A stretch of DNA of 64,000 bases from Fistulifera solaris (lineage: Eukaryota > Bacillariophyta > Bacillariophyceae > Naviculales > Stauroneidaceae): NCBI GenBank assembly GCA_030295235.1, contig AP026141.1, forward strand, positions 1 to 64,000. The letters run 5' to 3'. Position 1 is the stretch's first letter. The number at the start of each line of letters is the position of its first letter. The notes below the pieces were generated by a model. The model ran no database searches. It was given only the letters and a program-made list of their open reading frames with translations, and had not been told where the DNA came from. Of the stretch, positions 46,075 through 57,909 are shown in pieces. The position numbers and the translations under genes are program-made.

Positions 46075-46875
46075 ATGAAAGGCACTTTCGTCAGTTCTCT
46101 CGTCAACTCTGCAAGTTATCTGAGGAGAAAACGAGCCAACAGTCGGTTTTTTGCGACACATAATGAACCTTTTTACGGCAGTCCTCGACCGCCACGCCAG
46201 CAATACACACCGTCACGTCTTTCACTCGCTTGGCAATACGCTTGGACGGCGTTTCAAGATCCGACTCGTGCAGATGCGGTAGCCGCCGTCGGAGAATTGA
46301 CGGGAACGTTTGCACTTGATCGTTTAGTACAAGTGATGCGACAAGAGGCTTCTCTCTTACTGAAGGAACGCCCCATTGTTTCAAAGGAGACGCTTCCCTA
46401 CGAGAAATTGTTGAAAGATGCCGTCGATCCAACGACAGAAGAAGTCACATTCGGACAAGCCTATGGCTATTTCCTGAAACAACACGGCTTTGATCCGGAC
46501 GAACGCGATCCCATTCGTTATCTCGAACCTGATTCCGATGCCGCCTACGTAATGCTGCGGTATCGACAATGTCACGATTTTTTTCATACACTCACCGGAT
46601 TGCCGCCAACCGTACCGGGAGAACTGGGATTGAAGTGGCTGGAATTGTTTCAGACAGAGTTGCCGTTGGCCGCGGTGGCGTGTACGGTGGGGTCTTTGCG
46701 ATTAAACCCAGAAGAACTGCAGCTCGTATGGCAACAATATTTGCCGTGGGCCATCCGCGTGCGTCAGAATATGAAATTTGGGCAGTTACTGTGCGTGTAT
46801 TATGAAAAGGAATGGGATACACCCTTGGAAGAGTTGCGACAGCGGTTGGGAGTCGATCCGGCTCCTCGAATGTGA
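46075..46875 (+). CDS. COQ4: Ubiquinone biosynthesis protein COQ4
   Basis: 266 residues, single exon, intact. The N-terminus (FVSSLVNSASYLRRKRANSRF) is basic and Ser-rich, as expected for a mitochondrial presequence. The defining COQ4 zinc motif HDxxH-x11-E is present as HDFFH (167-171) with Glu183 in TVPGELGLKWLE. LSLAWQYAWTAFQDPTRADAV and YGYFLKQHGFDPDERDP also match the family. COQ4 is needed for coenzyme Q assembly on the matrix side of the inner membrane and has been linked to decarboxylation and hydroxylation of the ring. Its 5' flank is filled by the satellite-core repeats. Confidence 0.93.
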   Translation: MKGTFVSSLVNSASYLRRKRANSRFFATHNEPFYGSPRPPRQQYTPSRLSLAWQYAWTAFQDPTRADAVAAVGELTGTFALDRLVQVMRQEASLLLKERPIVSKETLPYEKLLKDAVDPTTEEVTFGQAYGYFLKQHGFDPDERDPIRYLEPDSDAAYVMLRYRQCHDFFHTLTGLPPTVPGELGLKWLELFQTELPLAAVACTVGSLRLNPEELQLVWQQYLPWAIRVRQNMKFGQLLCVYYEKEWDTPLEELRQRLGVDPAPRM

Positions 46876-47069
46876 ACGCTTGCCAATCCTAAGATACTAA
46901 CCACGCGTCCCAATGAAACAGTCCGTTACTTGAAAAAGGAAAAAGACGAAGCATTCGATATGAAGACTCAGGGATCAAACAACATTAAAATTATAACATG
47001 TAAATAGTTAAAAAAATGACTAATCAAAAGTGACAAAAAGTAGTTGGTTGCTCTGGACGGCTTGTTGTT

Positions 47070-48918
47070 CTAGCTTGACTTGCTATTCAAATCTTTCGAA
47101 CTGGCGACGGAGATTCTTCGAAAGCTCTCATTTCCACCCGATGCCATTCGAAGACCCTCGTTTGTGCCCGATGCCCTTCGAAGACCCTCACCGGTTACCG
47201 ATTTTCTTCTAGCACTCTCTCCCGACACCTTTCGAGAGCTCGTACCCGATGGAAACAAAGCGCGCAAGCTTACTTTCTGAGAAGTTGCCGACTTTCGGAA
47301 GGATCGCCATGAGTTTTGGCGCAAAAATTTGGTGCGATCTGTAACTAATGTATCGTCTTCTTTACCCGTTTTCTGCCATTTCCATAGCTCTTGCTGTAGC
47401 TTGCGACTAATGACTTGAAACGGTGGACGCTTTTTCCAGTCGTGTGCCCAACTCTCGCACATGAGCGTTAGCAATGAATCGGGTAGCAAGTGAGTTAGTT
47501 TCGGAGGACGCTGTTGCTTGTGAATGATGCCATCGGTGAATTGCTTGAGAGTGCGGTAGTGGCTAAAGGGCTTCTCTAGGGAGAAGACTTCCCAGAACAC
47601 GAGTCCAAACGAGTACACATCGACACTCAACCCATACGGTTCACACATGACTACCTCCGGAGCCATATAACGGCGGCTCCCCGTCAAACCTGTAGCATTG
47701 TGGTAGATGTCTTCGTCCCCAATCTTGTCGTTCTCGTCGAACTCTTTGGCTAATCCAAAATCGAAAATTTGAATGGTCCCTCGGACGTTGAACCCGATGT
47801 TGTCTTTTGCGGAAAAAGGAAGCGAGAGTAAGAGGCATAATATATACGGAAGACCGATGACAGTTCTTGCTAAGCAAGCACAGTCACTTACCTGGTTTCA
47901 AGTCTCTGTAAACGACGCAATGGTTGTGAATGTGGCAAAGAGCTCGGGCGATATCCAGGCAAATCACCAAACGTTCTCGAAAGAGCACCGAGTCCACCGG
48001 TGGTTGTTTACACGAGCAGCTCTTTCCGTAGAGCTGAGAATAGGGCCCATATTCATCAGCCCACGATGTAATCTTTTCCTGCAAAGTGCAGGTCAACCGA
48101 TCGAGGAACAAGCCGTAGTCAGGCGATCCTGGACTACCGACAGTGGCACGCAATCGAATGATATTGGTGTGGTGCAATGCACGAAGATAGAGAGCCTCGC
48201 TGGCTAAATCGATAATGGCCATTTTGCGCTTGCTTTTCCCAATATCCGGTTTCACCGCTTTGAGTGCATAGCGCGGTTGACCATCGCGACGAGTACTCGC
48301 GGCTAAATTGGATCGGCTCAGGTGACGAGGTATATCTTCCAGCTTGTCGAATTCATCATCTTCGGTGTCTTCCAAGTCATCTTCACAGAATGTAGCTTCG
48401 GTAAAGTCCGGCAACGACGACGCCGATACCTCGAAACTACTCAACATTGCGTTGGTGAATGTCACCGAGCTCGTGGCGAACGATTTCTCAAACTGCCCTT
48501 CGTGTCGGATGGGTCTGATTTCGGGTAAAGCTTCAAAATCAATGATATGATGATGTCCAGGACTGCTCGACATGTCAAACTGATCTACTTTGCAGAACGA
48601 GCCGTGAGCTGCGGCAGCAGCATTCCGCATAAGACTACTAATGCTCTCATTACCATTGTGCAACATATTGATCGATTCCACCAGACAAACCAAACCGAAT
48701 TCTCCTGAACCAAGGACCTCTCCGATTTGAATTTCCGCCGGATTGAGACTCGGAACACCAGGTAGTTTTTGAAAGAGCTTGGAGTTTTCGGTTACTTGAT
48801 GTAAGTATCGTCGCGTTGTTTCCATGAGCTCCTTCTCCGGATCTCTTCCACTGCTGGGGCTGGGAAGCAAATCCTCGCGACTGAGATGAATCGAGTCTTC
48901 TTCGGCAACAGTCTCCAT
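47070..48918 (-). CDS. Protein kinase with RRxS-repeat tail (two exons)
   Basis: Exon 1 is 47892-48918 and exon 2 is 47070-47803; the 88-bp intron has GTAAGT donor and CAAAAG acceptor in phase 1; 586 residues, intact. Gly loop LGSGEFGLVCLV at about 69-80; then an acidic insert of about 135 residues before the VAIK-type Lys220 (RYALKAVKP); VVYRDLKPDN across the splice; IFDFGLAKEF; SRRYMAPEV; DVYSFGLVFWEVFSLEKPF. It shares the beta5-helix block (LFLDRLTCTLQEKITSWADE) with the kinases at 11.7 and 27.9 kb. The C-terminal 60 residues repeat an R-R/M-x-S pattern (RRKSVTGEGLRRASGTNEG, FRRISVASS), sites of the kind used by basophilic kinases. Confidence 0.86.
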
Positions 48919-49595
48919 AGCGATTGTGAATTGTGAGCAAGCAATAAGAATTGCAGTTTGATAAAAAGCGGCGAAATGGTTTTATAAAGCAGCAGTGAAT
49001 AATTTCAAAGCAAAGAGCTCGCGGCCTCCAAGTTCCTCAATTCAAACCAGAAGATTGGAAATGCAAGCGGCAAGCGGCAAGAAAAGATCCAAAATAGCAT
49101 GCCCTCGAGACATAAACAAGCTGCTCAGCGCTCCGCTTTTATTTGGCAATATCGGCATTTCGCGTTTTGCATAATGTTGACACCTTTCCACCATCGCTTT
49201 TCTTGACATCATGGCAGCTAACTAGTTCGGCAATGCAATCCATTGGGCGCTTTTAGTTAGATCGAATTCGAGTCTTGTGAAGTGTGACGCAAATCCTTTG
49301 AAAAGGGGTTAAGTAAATCACCTGACAATGGATGAGGGGCATAATACTGACGCACGGTTTGAGTGTACATTTTACTATGCAGTAACCTTTCATTACGAGA
49401 TTACGAGACATGACACATCATGGAACACGGAATCTTATTCAAATATTCAAAATTCAAAACTCGAAAAAAGGAAGACGTACTTGTAGCTCGTCTGTCTGTC
49501 ATCGAGCTATTGAAACTCAAATCTCTCGCGTAAATTTTATTATCGTCATTCATTTATCGATTCTTTCGATACCATCCGAGCAACATCATTTCTTC
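48919..49595. other. Divergent intergenic region
   Basis: Between the kinase gene (minus) and the TPR gene (plus). The frame upstream of 49596 is open to 49410 but is not protein-like. No repeat or RNA recognised. Confidence 0.4.
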
Positions 49596-50811
49596 ATGTT
49601 CGTAATAGGAAGACGCGCTACTTCGGTCGCATCGCGAAGGCTTTACGTTGCGCGACCTTCCGTCGTCGTACACGTAAAAGCCTTGGCAACAACACAAGAA
49701 GCACAAATTGTTAGCGAACGACCTCATGGGGCTCTTTGGCTTCGTCAACAACAAGAACTCGAGGAATTAGAAAGAAAGCTTAACAAATCGCTTGAGGAGT
49801 ATCAACGCTTACTTTCAAAAAGCGGCAATACTGCAGTCAGCGACAAATCCGTTAGTTTGATTGGCGCACTTCACAAAATTGCTAATTGCTACGAAGATTT
49901 GGAATATTGGGACGAAGCGTTGCGAATTGAAGAGGAAATACGAAAGCAAATTTTGAACGATAAGGAATCGTCGACATTAACAAGCAATGAACAACTGGCA
50001 GCCAGTTCTTATCGGATAGGCAAATTACATCATCGGCAAGAAAAGTGGCAACTCGCCCACCGTTATTACGACGAAGCATTGGAGCTGCATAGGGATCAAG
50101 TGAAACGAGGGCAAGTTTACATTTCGATCGCTGGTATTCATTTTCATCGTGGAGACTATCAGAAAGCGTTGCAAACATTGCAGGAGCAAGCGGAACCGTG
50201 TTTTCCCCCCTCACGATATGGGGCTATTTAAATGTATTCAACACGAAGGACTGATCTATCGCACATTAGAAAACTTCGAGGAGGCGCTCAATAGCTATCA
50301 GAAAGCATCTGAGATCCTGGAAATGCAAGAGAGCATTGATGACACTATAAAACGGGAGTTGGATTTGGATACGGCGGACATGTTGACAGCCTGTGACCAT
50401 TTGGATGAGGCTTTGGGTTTGTATGTCGACATTCTTGAACGCACGCGCAATTGCAACGACTTTGATGATGAAGAAAGTCAACCATTTGAAGCTGTCATTC
50501 TTCATAACATAGGAAAGATCCACGCCCGAAAGGGTGAATTGGAAGAGGCTGTAGGAAACTTAAGCCGAGCAGTCGATTTAAAGGAACACTGGCTTGGAGA
50601 GTTTCACCCTGAACTCGGAAAGACGCTTTCAGCACTGGGTGCCGTCTACGGTGTCGTGAAAGAAAAACAAAAAGCGCTTCAGTGCTTTCAAAAAGCTTTA
50701 TTGATAGCGAGAATGCACGCCGACGACGAAGACGATCCAGACGTATTCTTGGCACTTCGAAATATTGGCGTTTTAAAAGGCGAAGTAAATCAAGACAAAA
50801 CGAACGAATAA
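49596..50811 (+). CDS. TPR protein, kinesin-light-chain-like, organelle N-terminus (one frameshift)
   Basis: About 404 residues with one base removed. ATG 49596 starts a basic, Ser/Ala-rich leader (VIGRRATSVASRRLYVARPS) that looks mitochondrial. A coiled-coil follows (LRQQQELEELERKLNKSLEE), then TPR units: YEDLEYWDEALRIEEEI, SSYRIGKLHHRQEKWQLAHR, SIAGIHFHRGDYQKALQTL, EGLIYRTLENFEEALNSYQK, HNIGKIHARKGELEEAVGNL, SALGAVYGVVKEKQKALQCF. The frame changes at a six-C run (50205-50210); with five C it reads EPCFPPHDMGLFKCIQHEG across the join. TPR stacks bind peptides; partner unknown. Confidence 0.72.
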
Positions 50812-50958
50812 AGATGGCACGTCAAGACTTGCGAACAGCTTCCTATTGCTGTGACCCAAAGCTGACGACTTATCCATGATTTATAGAAGATTATCGGATA
50901 GTTGCACTTAAACATAGTGATGAACGATGCACAACACAAAAAGTTGAGTCAGCACTCA

Positions 50959-53900
50959 CTAGCGCTTGCTCTCGATCAAATTGAGATGAGTCTTGGGCAG
51001 AGGGCCCTGGTTGGCAGCATTGTGCGCATCAGGAGTGGCATCGAAACGAGCGTCATAATTCATGTCATCAGTATCTTCACCCAAGCTAGACAAGTAGCGG
51101 CGAACCGATTTCTCCGTCTCCATGATAATCAAAACTGCCACCATAAAAACAGCAACGATTCCCCACTGCATACCATCCATAGGAGCCATTTCGAAAATGA
51201 TTTCATTTACTCCAGGAGTGTACGTGATGAACACTTGCAAAAGAGTCATAATAGCGTATGAGTACCATGCGAGAGGGTTTCCCGACAAAGAGCGCTGGTG
51301 GAAAGCACTGTTGTAGGCGAAACGAGCACTGATAGTGATCGCAACAGCTCCGAAAGACAAAGTGTTCAAGGCTTGCGAGTGGAAATCGTCCTGGGTGTAG
51401 TCTCCCAAAGACTTGAGCCAGAAAACGGAACCGACAGTCGACGTAACCAATGCGATTGTACCGATGGCGATACGGAGAAGAAGGAAGCGGCCAATTAGGC
51501 GTTTGCCAACACGACGAGGTGGCTTCGTCATGATTCCGTCTTCTGCAGGCTCGACGGCGGCAACAAAGCCAAGCGTGACCGCACAAATCAAGTTGCAATA
51601 GAGCACCTGAATGGGAGTTAAGGGACTCTGCTCCAAACCACAGATGATACCAAATAGAACCGAGAGACCCTGGGCGTTGTTGATAGGAGTATTGATCATC
51701 AACACCTTGCGGAGATTGTCCCAGACGACACGTCCTTCACGGACAGCAGTAACAATAGTTGCAAAGTTGTCATCGGCAAGAATCATTTCGGAAGCTTCAC
51801 GGGCTACATCTGTACCTTCCTTGCCCATCGCAACACCCACTAAGGAAAGGGAATTGTATGTTAGCTTTGCCATGTGCAAATTGACAAAAAGTGACGGCTT
51901 GGTTACTTACTGTCAGCAGCCTTCAACGCCGGAGCATCGTTCACTCCATCTCCGGTCATACTGCAAACCTCGCCCTGAGCTTGAAGCGCTTTGACGATTT
52001 GAATCTTGTTTTCAGGTGACGCTCGGGCGAACACATTGTACTTCATGACAGCCAATTTCATCTCCTCTTCACTCAAGACGTCGATTTCAGGGCCAGTGAT
52101 AGCGTCCGAATGCTTTTCATCGACAATTCCCAATTGAGTACCGATGGCAAGAGCCGTATCCTTGTGGTCACCAGTAATCATGGCAACACGCACACCTGCA
52201 GTGTGGGCCGTCGCAATAGCGTCGATGCACTCGGGACGAGGAGGATCTTGAATAGCGCAAACACCCATGATGGTGAGCCAAGGCTCGTCGCGCCCGCTGA
52301 CCCACTCCGGCTTTAACTGGTCGCCCTTGCTGACAGAATCCGTATCAACAGGACCACGACAGAGTGCCAAACATCGAAGACCATGGGACGAAAGAATCGC
52401 AATTTGCTCGGTCCAGTATTTAATATCAATAGGTTCCTTTTCACCCAAAAGACCAGCTTTGGCCTGGTACTTGCAGAATCGGATCAAACGATCAGGTGCA
52501 CCCTTGACATGAGCAACGTACTTGCCGTCAAATTCACTTCCATCATTTTCCGCTCGGGGCTCGTGAACAGTGGCCATGAACTTGTACTCGGAGTTGAAAG
52601 GGACCTCGGCCAAGATCGGGGCGTCGCGTTTCATGCCAGTCACGTCAATATCCGAAAAGTAGGAAGCTCGGAGAATCGAAAGTTCAGTCGGGTTACCAAT
52701 CTCACCTTTAAAATGGGTGTGAGAATACATGCCACCAACCTCTGATGCACAACAGCACGTCAAAGTTATCTTACCTTCGCGACCACCATCCTTTCCAAGA
52801 CTGCATTTACTGCAGAGAACACCTCCAGCCAAAGCATTGCGAATGAAGTTCAGAGACGGCGATTCTCCATTGCTGACAGGAGTGGGATCCGAGACCTTGT
52901 TGGCGGCACCACTTCCATCTGGCAATTCTTCACCCTGCGAGAATTCCGAGTGTCCAGAAGCGCCATGCATCGAAAAGCCAAAGTCTGACTTGGCACGGTC
53001 GCCGTTGGCGCGAGAAGCACTGGGTCCAGACTGAATGACGGACTTGGCGGACTTTTTTCAAAGCGTGAGCGGCACGTTCTGCCAAGTACGAGTCCTCACG
53101 ACGAAAGTTGACGGCGGAACGTTTCTTGCTGTCCACATCAAACTTGTAGTGAGCGTTCGACGTGACGTAAGCAACGAGCGACATTTCGTTTTTGGTGAGG
53201 GTACCCGTCTTGTCGGAGCAAATGGTAGTGACGGACCCAAGAGTTTCGACGGAAGGAAGAACACGAATAATGGCGTTGTGCTTGGCCATGGTAGCTACGG
53301 ACCACGAGTAAGTCATGGTGACAATGGCGTCAAGACCTTCGGGGATCATGGCAACAGCGCAAGTAAGGGCAATGGTTAGCGCGTCCATGTAACTTGCATC
53401 AATCTGCACGACGGCGACCGTCCAGGTAATAATGGCAACAATGGAGATGAAAGTAGCGAGTACCTTGGCAATGAACGCAATCTGTTCCAACACCGCCGTT
53501 TTCTTCTCTTCCGAGTTGTTGACGAGCTTGTTGATGGTACCAATCTCCGTGTAGTCACCCGTAGCCGCCACAATACCGACGGCGTATCCTTGCGACACGA
53601 GTGTAGCACTGAAGCACATGTTCTTGCGGTCACCAAGAGGCGTCTGACGGGGATCTTGTCCTGGGACGACAATGGCATCCGTCGACTTTTCAATGGGAAC
53701 CGACTCACCCGTCAAGGCGGCTTCGAGCGAAGACAAGTTGTTGACTTCAATCATGCGAATGTCGCCGGGGATGCGGTCACCCGTGTTCAAGATGACAATA
53801 TCACCGGGGACGACTTCCTTGGCAGGTACCTTCGTTTCTTTTCCGTCTCGGATGACGACGGCATCCGCGGAAAGCATGTTCTTGAGTGCTTCGGCAGCGG

Positions 53901-54382
53901 CCTCCGCCGATCCTTCTTGATAGATACCGATGCACGTGTTGAGCCTGAGAGAAAGAAAGAGGAGGAAGATGTATGAGTCACCTGAGCGATAACAAGAGAG
54001 ATTGCAATGCCGCAAATAGAACTTACGTGATGACAAAGGTAATGAGACCGACTTCAATAAAGTTCGTCAACTTGTCTTCTGCCTTATCGGTGATGATTCC
54101 CTTGATGAGAGAAACGACGAGAACAAAGACCAAGATTCCCACCAAAACGTTGCCGACCTGTTTCCAGATACGCTGCAACAAAGTCTTCTTTTCCTTCTCC
54201 GTGAGTTCGTTGTAACCGTAACGTTCCAAGCGTTCTTGAGCTTCCTTGGTCGTCAAACCAGTTTGACGAATGTTGGGATTGACACCCAACTGCGCAAAGA
54301 CTTCTTCTTTCGTCATCGCATGAAACTGCGGCTCATCCGAGCGATCCTTCTCTTCCGCAACATTTGCTTGTTTCGGCGGCAT
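50959..54382 (-). CDS. P2-type cation-transporting ATPase (three exons, one frameshift)
   Basis: Exons 54027-54382, 51911-53944 and 50959-51839; introns of 82 and 71 bp with GTAAGT donors; about 1089 residues. In order: [18 protein letters not shown] (cation ATPase N-domain), M1-M2, [12 protein letters not shown] (actuator), M4 [25 protein letters not shown] (phosphorylated Asp), VKGAPD (nucleotide site), [15 protein letters not shown]. The frame changes at a six-T run (53053-53058, AAAAAA on the coding strand); with one base less it reads [19 protein letters not shown]4 has PEGLDA instead of the PEGLPA of Ca2+ pumps, and M6 reads [20 protein letters not shown] rather than the Ca2+-pump VNLVTDG. 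That resembles bacterial CtpF-like pumps, so substrate (Na+, Ca2+ or other) is unresolved. Confidence 0.87.
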
Positions 54383-54517
54383 CGTGAAGAACGTAAGTCA
54401 ATAGAATCAAAAACGAAAATAGAGCAATCTCTTTTACGAATGATGTCGTTCTCGAAAATATGAGAGAAATAAAAATGATTGTGGTGGACGCCGAACTCTT
54501 GCTTGAAAATCGTTGCA

Positions 54518-54774
54518 ACGTCACAAAAAGCGTTTGTCACTTTTTTACTGTCGCCTTTCAGAGATTCTTACGTCAGCAAACGTCAGCGATTATTTTGCCT
54601 CCCACGTAGACTTACGTAGTAGAAAACTGAGAAAATGTAAGGTTAGGGATTCGGAAGCTGGATTTTCAGTGCTTACGTCATCAGAATCGAATGGAACTCC
54701 GCAGCAACTTGAGGTTGGGCTCCCAACTTTGGTAGGGGTGAGGATTCGGAAGCTGGATTTTTGTGCTTACGTCA
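54518..54774 (-). promoter_or_regulatory. Cluster of five TGACGT (CRE-type) sites upstream of the P-ATPase
   Basis: ACGTCA on the + strand, so TGACGT on the coding strand of the pump, at 54518-54523, 54570-54575, 54580-54585, 54675-54680 and 54769-54774, all in one orientation and 136-392 bp before the start codon. TGACGT is the core bound by bZIP factors and is the CO2/cAMP-responsive element described in the diatom Phaeodactylum. Regulation of this gene by it is inferred. Two sites lie in a short direct repeat. Confidence 0.55.
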
Positions 54775-54776
54775 CA
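54649..54776. repeat. Short direct repeat carrying TGACGT sites
   Basis: GGATTCGGAAGCTGGATTTT followed by GTGCTTACGTCA occurs at about 54650-54680 and again at 54742-54774, 92-94 bp apart. Each copy brings one of the TGACGT sites, so the duplication added a regulatory motif. Confidence 0.8.
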
Positions 54777-55358
54777 GCTTGGGAGGAAAACACCGCACCC
54801 AACTACACATTGCGCTACACACCAAAAACCGTATGGCCCTGGCCACATCATCAATTGAAGATTCAACAAAAACAGTGTTCAACGAGATGGTGGAACGACG
54901 TCAGCTTGATGTGTTGACACGTTGACACCTTGGAGGTTCATCGCACAGTTCTCTCGAGAGCAAGCTCGGGATGGAGGAGACAAGGCGGATAAGAATTAGT
55001 GAAAGAATCGACTCGTGACGAGCCTAAAGACATCATGCCAATCGAGACTGGTCTATGATTCACTGTTTGACAAAAGTTTTGGTTTTAAATAGTATTCACT
55101 TGGCCTTGAAATACTCTTGTACCAATCAAAAGGAAGAGCTGCAGTGATCAAGTGATTCAAAGCACAAAAGCAACATAATTTCTATTGTTGTGCTAAGTTC
55201 TAAAATCTCGAGGAAGAGATCGCATCGTTTTAAGATTGCTAATCCATCTCATCTTATTTTTCTAGTATCATCGTTTCTAAGAGGTCCGTGGGTAAATTAT
55301 CGAGTAAGATTTCGATTAACCTTTAGATCAGAGATGTTGAAAACAGACCACGGACCGT
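54777..55358. other. Intergenic, nothing recognised
   Basis: 3' side of the MFS gene and distal upstream region of the P-ATPase. No gene or repeat accepted. Confidence 0.4.
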
Positions 55359-57078
55359 TTATTCTTTAGCATTAATAGGGGAAGAATGCGTGAGTTGATA
55401 CTGTCGCAGAGCAAAGTAGCCTGTAGCAGATAGAAGCATCGCCGCTGACGACTGCATAGCGATCAGATTTCCCGTAAGATCCGCCAAGATACCGGTCATG
55501 CTGGCCCCAATGAGGAAGCCAACATCCCCGCCGGTGCGAAGCATCGCAATGGCTTGGGCACGATGAGACGGTTTCACTATATCACTGGTGTAAGAGACGG
55601 GAGCCGTACTGAGCATACTGCTACCGGCGGCCCATAAGGCCAAGCATGGAGCCAAAGTCGTCACATGGGTGAGTTGCGAAGGTAGTGCTATCATGGCGGT
55701 ACTGATCAATGTACAGCCGGCCACCATGGCGGGTACTTTCCCGAATCGATCCGCACCGCTAGCAAAAATGGGATTGCCCACAATTTGAATCATGGACATG
55801 CCCATGTACACTTGTCCCACTTGAAAGGCAGAGAGATTCATTTGTTCCGTCAACACAAGTGGCAGTAATGTCATTTGCGAGCCCGATAAGCTGATCCAGT
55901 ACGCCATATTCATGAATAGAACCGTTCGAAGTTTCGGATCTTGGAAACAAGGGCCACCATTGTCCGAGCGCATTCTGTACTTCGGTGGATATCGATGGCG
56001 ATGATGTAGTGGCACTGGTCGTAGTGTTTGTTGTTGATTCTGAGAGTAAACTCGTTTCTTCGAATTTCGGCGACGTTTCTTTCAGCAGAAAGCGATTCAA
56101 TGTCGCTACACCCACATAAGAACACGCAACTGTCGCGAACGTCGCTTGCAATCCAGCGGCATCCACCATATAACCGCCCAAAGCCGGTCCTAGTGCCGTC
56201 CCGGCCGCAAATGCACTCATGATCGGCGCCAAAGTACTAGCTCGATTGAGTGGTGTACTGTTGTCTGTGATCATCAACGTTCCCGCCGTACTCAACGCTG
56301 CTACCCCCAAGCCGGTGAACAAACGACACAAATACAATTGTTCAAAATTGGCCGCCCATCCCATCCCGCCCACCGCCACAGCAATGACTCCCAAACTATA
56401 GGTCATGTACGGCTTCCGTCCATGTCGTTCGACCAAGACCGCAGCCGGTATATTGCCCATCATTTTCGCCAAACCAAAGGCACTGACCACCGTTCCGTAT
56501 TGCCCGGCGGTCAACTGAAGTTGTTGTACGACAAATGGCATAGCCGGTGTGGTGACGCCAACACTCGTGCCGACCAGTAACATACTAACAATAATTGGCC
56601 ATGTTTGTTGCCAATCGACGCTAGAAGCGCGTTCGTGCAAAGCCTGAACGAATTGATCGCGTGTCAAGTGTGGCGGTTGCGGATTGTCGTTTGTGTCAGT
56701 GTCGGCGCCTCCGAGGGCTTGCCATATTTCCTGAAATTCGCTGGATTTCGTGTAGTTGATTTCCTCGAAAAATGATTGAGTCGAAGGCGCAATTGGAGGA
56801 CGATGAAATAAATAATCATGTAATTCTTGCTGTGACAGTTGATTGTGTTGTAATTTGGGGATGCGATCGTATACTTGTTGCATTTCTTGTGTTGTAAAGG
56901 ATTCTAAGCCTAACGATCGATACAATTGCTGCGTAGAAATGGTTCGCTTGTGGGTCAATGACAAAGAAGGACTCCGTATGCGCAATGATAGGGAAGACGA
57001 CAAGGATGAGGAACCCAAGAAAGAGCCCTTGCCATTTCTCGGTCGTTTCCCGAAGGAGCGTATGAATTTATAGCTCAT
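55359..57078 (-). CDS. Major facilitator superfamily transporter (one frameshift)
   Basis: About 572 residues with one base removed. The N-terminal 50 residues are Ser/Arg-rich with no acid (SFGKRPRNGKGSFLGSSSLS), as in an organelle presequence, then a helical polar region (TTQEMQQVYDRIPKLQHNQL). Transport helices follow: IIVSMLLVGTSVGVTTPAMP, the MFS signature region VERHGRKPYMTYSLGVIAVA, FTGLGVAALSTAGTLM, SAFAAGTALGPALGGYMVDA. A central loop is Ser/Thr-rich. The frame changes at a three-A run (55945-55947); with one base less it reads WPLFQDPKLRTVLFMNMAYW and goes on through FASGADRFGKVPAMVAGCTL and LRTGGDVGFLIGASMTGILA. Looks like a drug:H+ antiporter-type MFS; substrate unknown. Confidence 0.84.
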
Positions 57079-57259
57079 ACTTTTCTTCTGTAGTTATTAT
57101 GCAAGGCATGTATCTTGTTTCATTTCCTTGAAAGCGTTTCCTATGAAACTTTAAGTTTGACGTTGTTCTTAATGTAATTATGCTCAGCGATGTTGGCTTT
57201 TTTGTTGTTGTGGCTTCGTTTGCTTTCTGGGCGGCGCAAAAGAAATGCCGCGCGTGTTT

Positions 57260-57800
57260 GAAACAGTTGACACGATATCCGGGTTCTCCTACATCGATAA
57301 ATTTCCTACGGCGGCTACGTATTTTAGGCGTAGACTTTCAACACATTGCATTGTTGCTCTTTTGTTCGTTTGGCGATCGCTTTGGTGTCGTTTATTAATT
57401 ATCGGAGAGATCTATTATTAAAGGTGAACCCAAGATGATTCATTTTGTTGGAAGGAAGCTCAACATTGGATGAGGTGAAATTTACACCATTTCCGGGTTT
57501 CCCTCTGTCGATAAATTTCCTACGGGGCCTACGTAGCTTACGCGCAGGATTTCAAAGCGATGCCTTTTTGCTCTATTATACCATTTTGCTATTTACAAAA
57601 TGATTTGACAATACGATTAATGCTGTTATTTTGAGGTTATAATGACATTTGAGTCAAACCGAGCCAAGAATGTGTTAAGACAAAAAATCCACAATGTCTG
57701 GGCACCACTACATCGATAAATATCCTACGGTGGCTACGTCTTAGCGCGTAGACTTTCAAATCGTTGCATCGTTGCTCTTTTGTTCATTTGATTTAAAAAA
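57260..57800. repeat. Diverged satellite-core repeats upstream of the MFS gene
   Basis: Three cores at about 57275-57335, 57487-57545 and 57697-57760, spaced about 210 bp. Shared phrases are TCCGGGTT, TCGATAAATTTCCTACGG and GGCTACGT, each followed by GCATTGTTGCTCTTT or a variant. They are diverged relatives of the 59-61 kb array. A short + strand frame (57180-57398) runs through the first core and is not accepted as a gene. Confidence 0.72.
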
Positions 57801-57909
57801 TAGATTTGAATTTTGAGCTGCATACACGGATAGTCAATTGTTTTTACTTTTTAAGGTGGTGCTAATTTTCTTGTAGCTAGCAACTTTGCTTGTAACCTTA
57901 TACGGCGTA

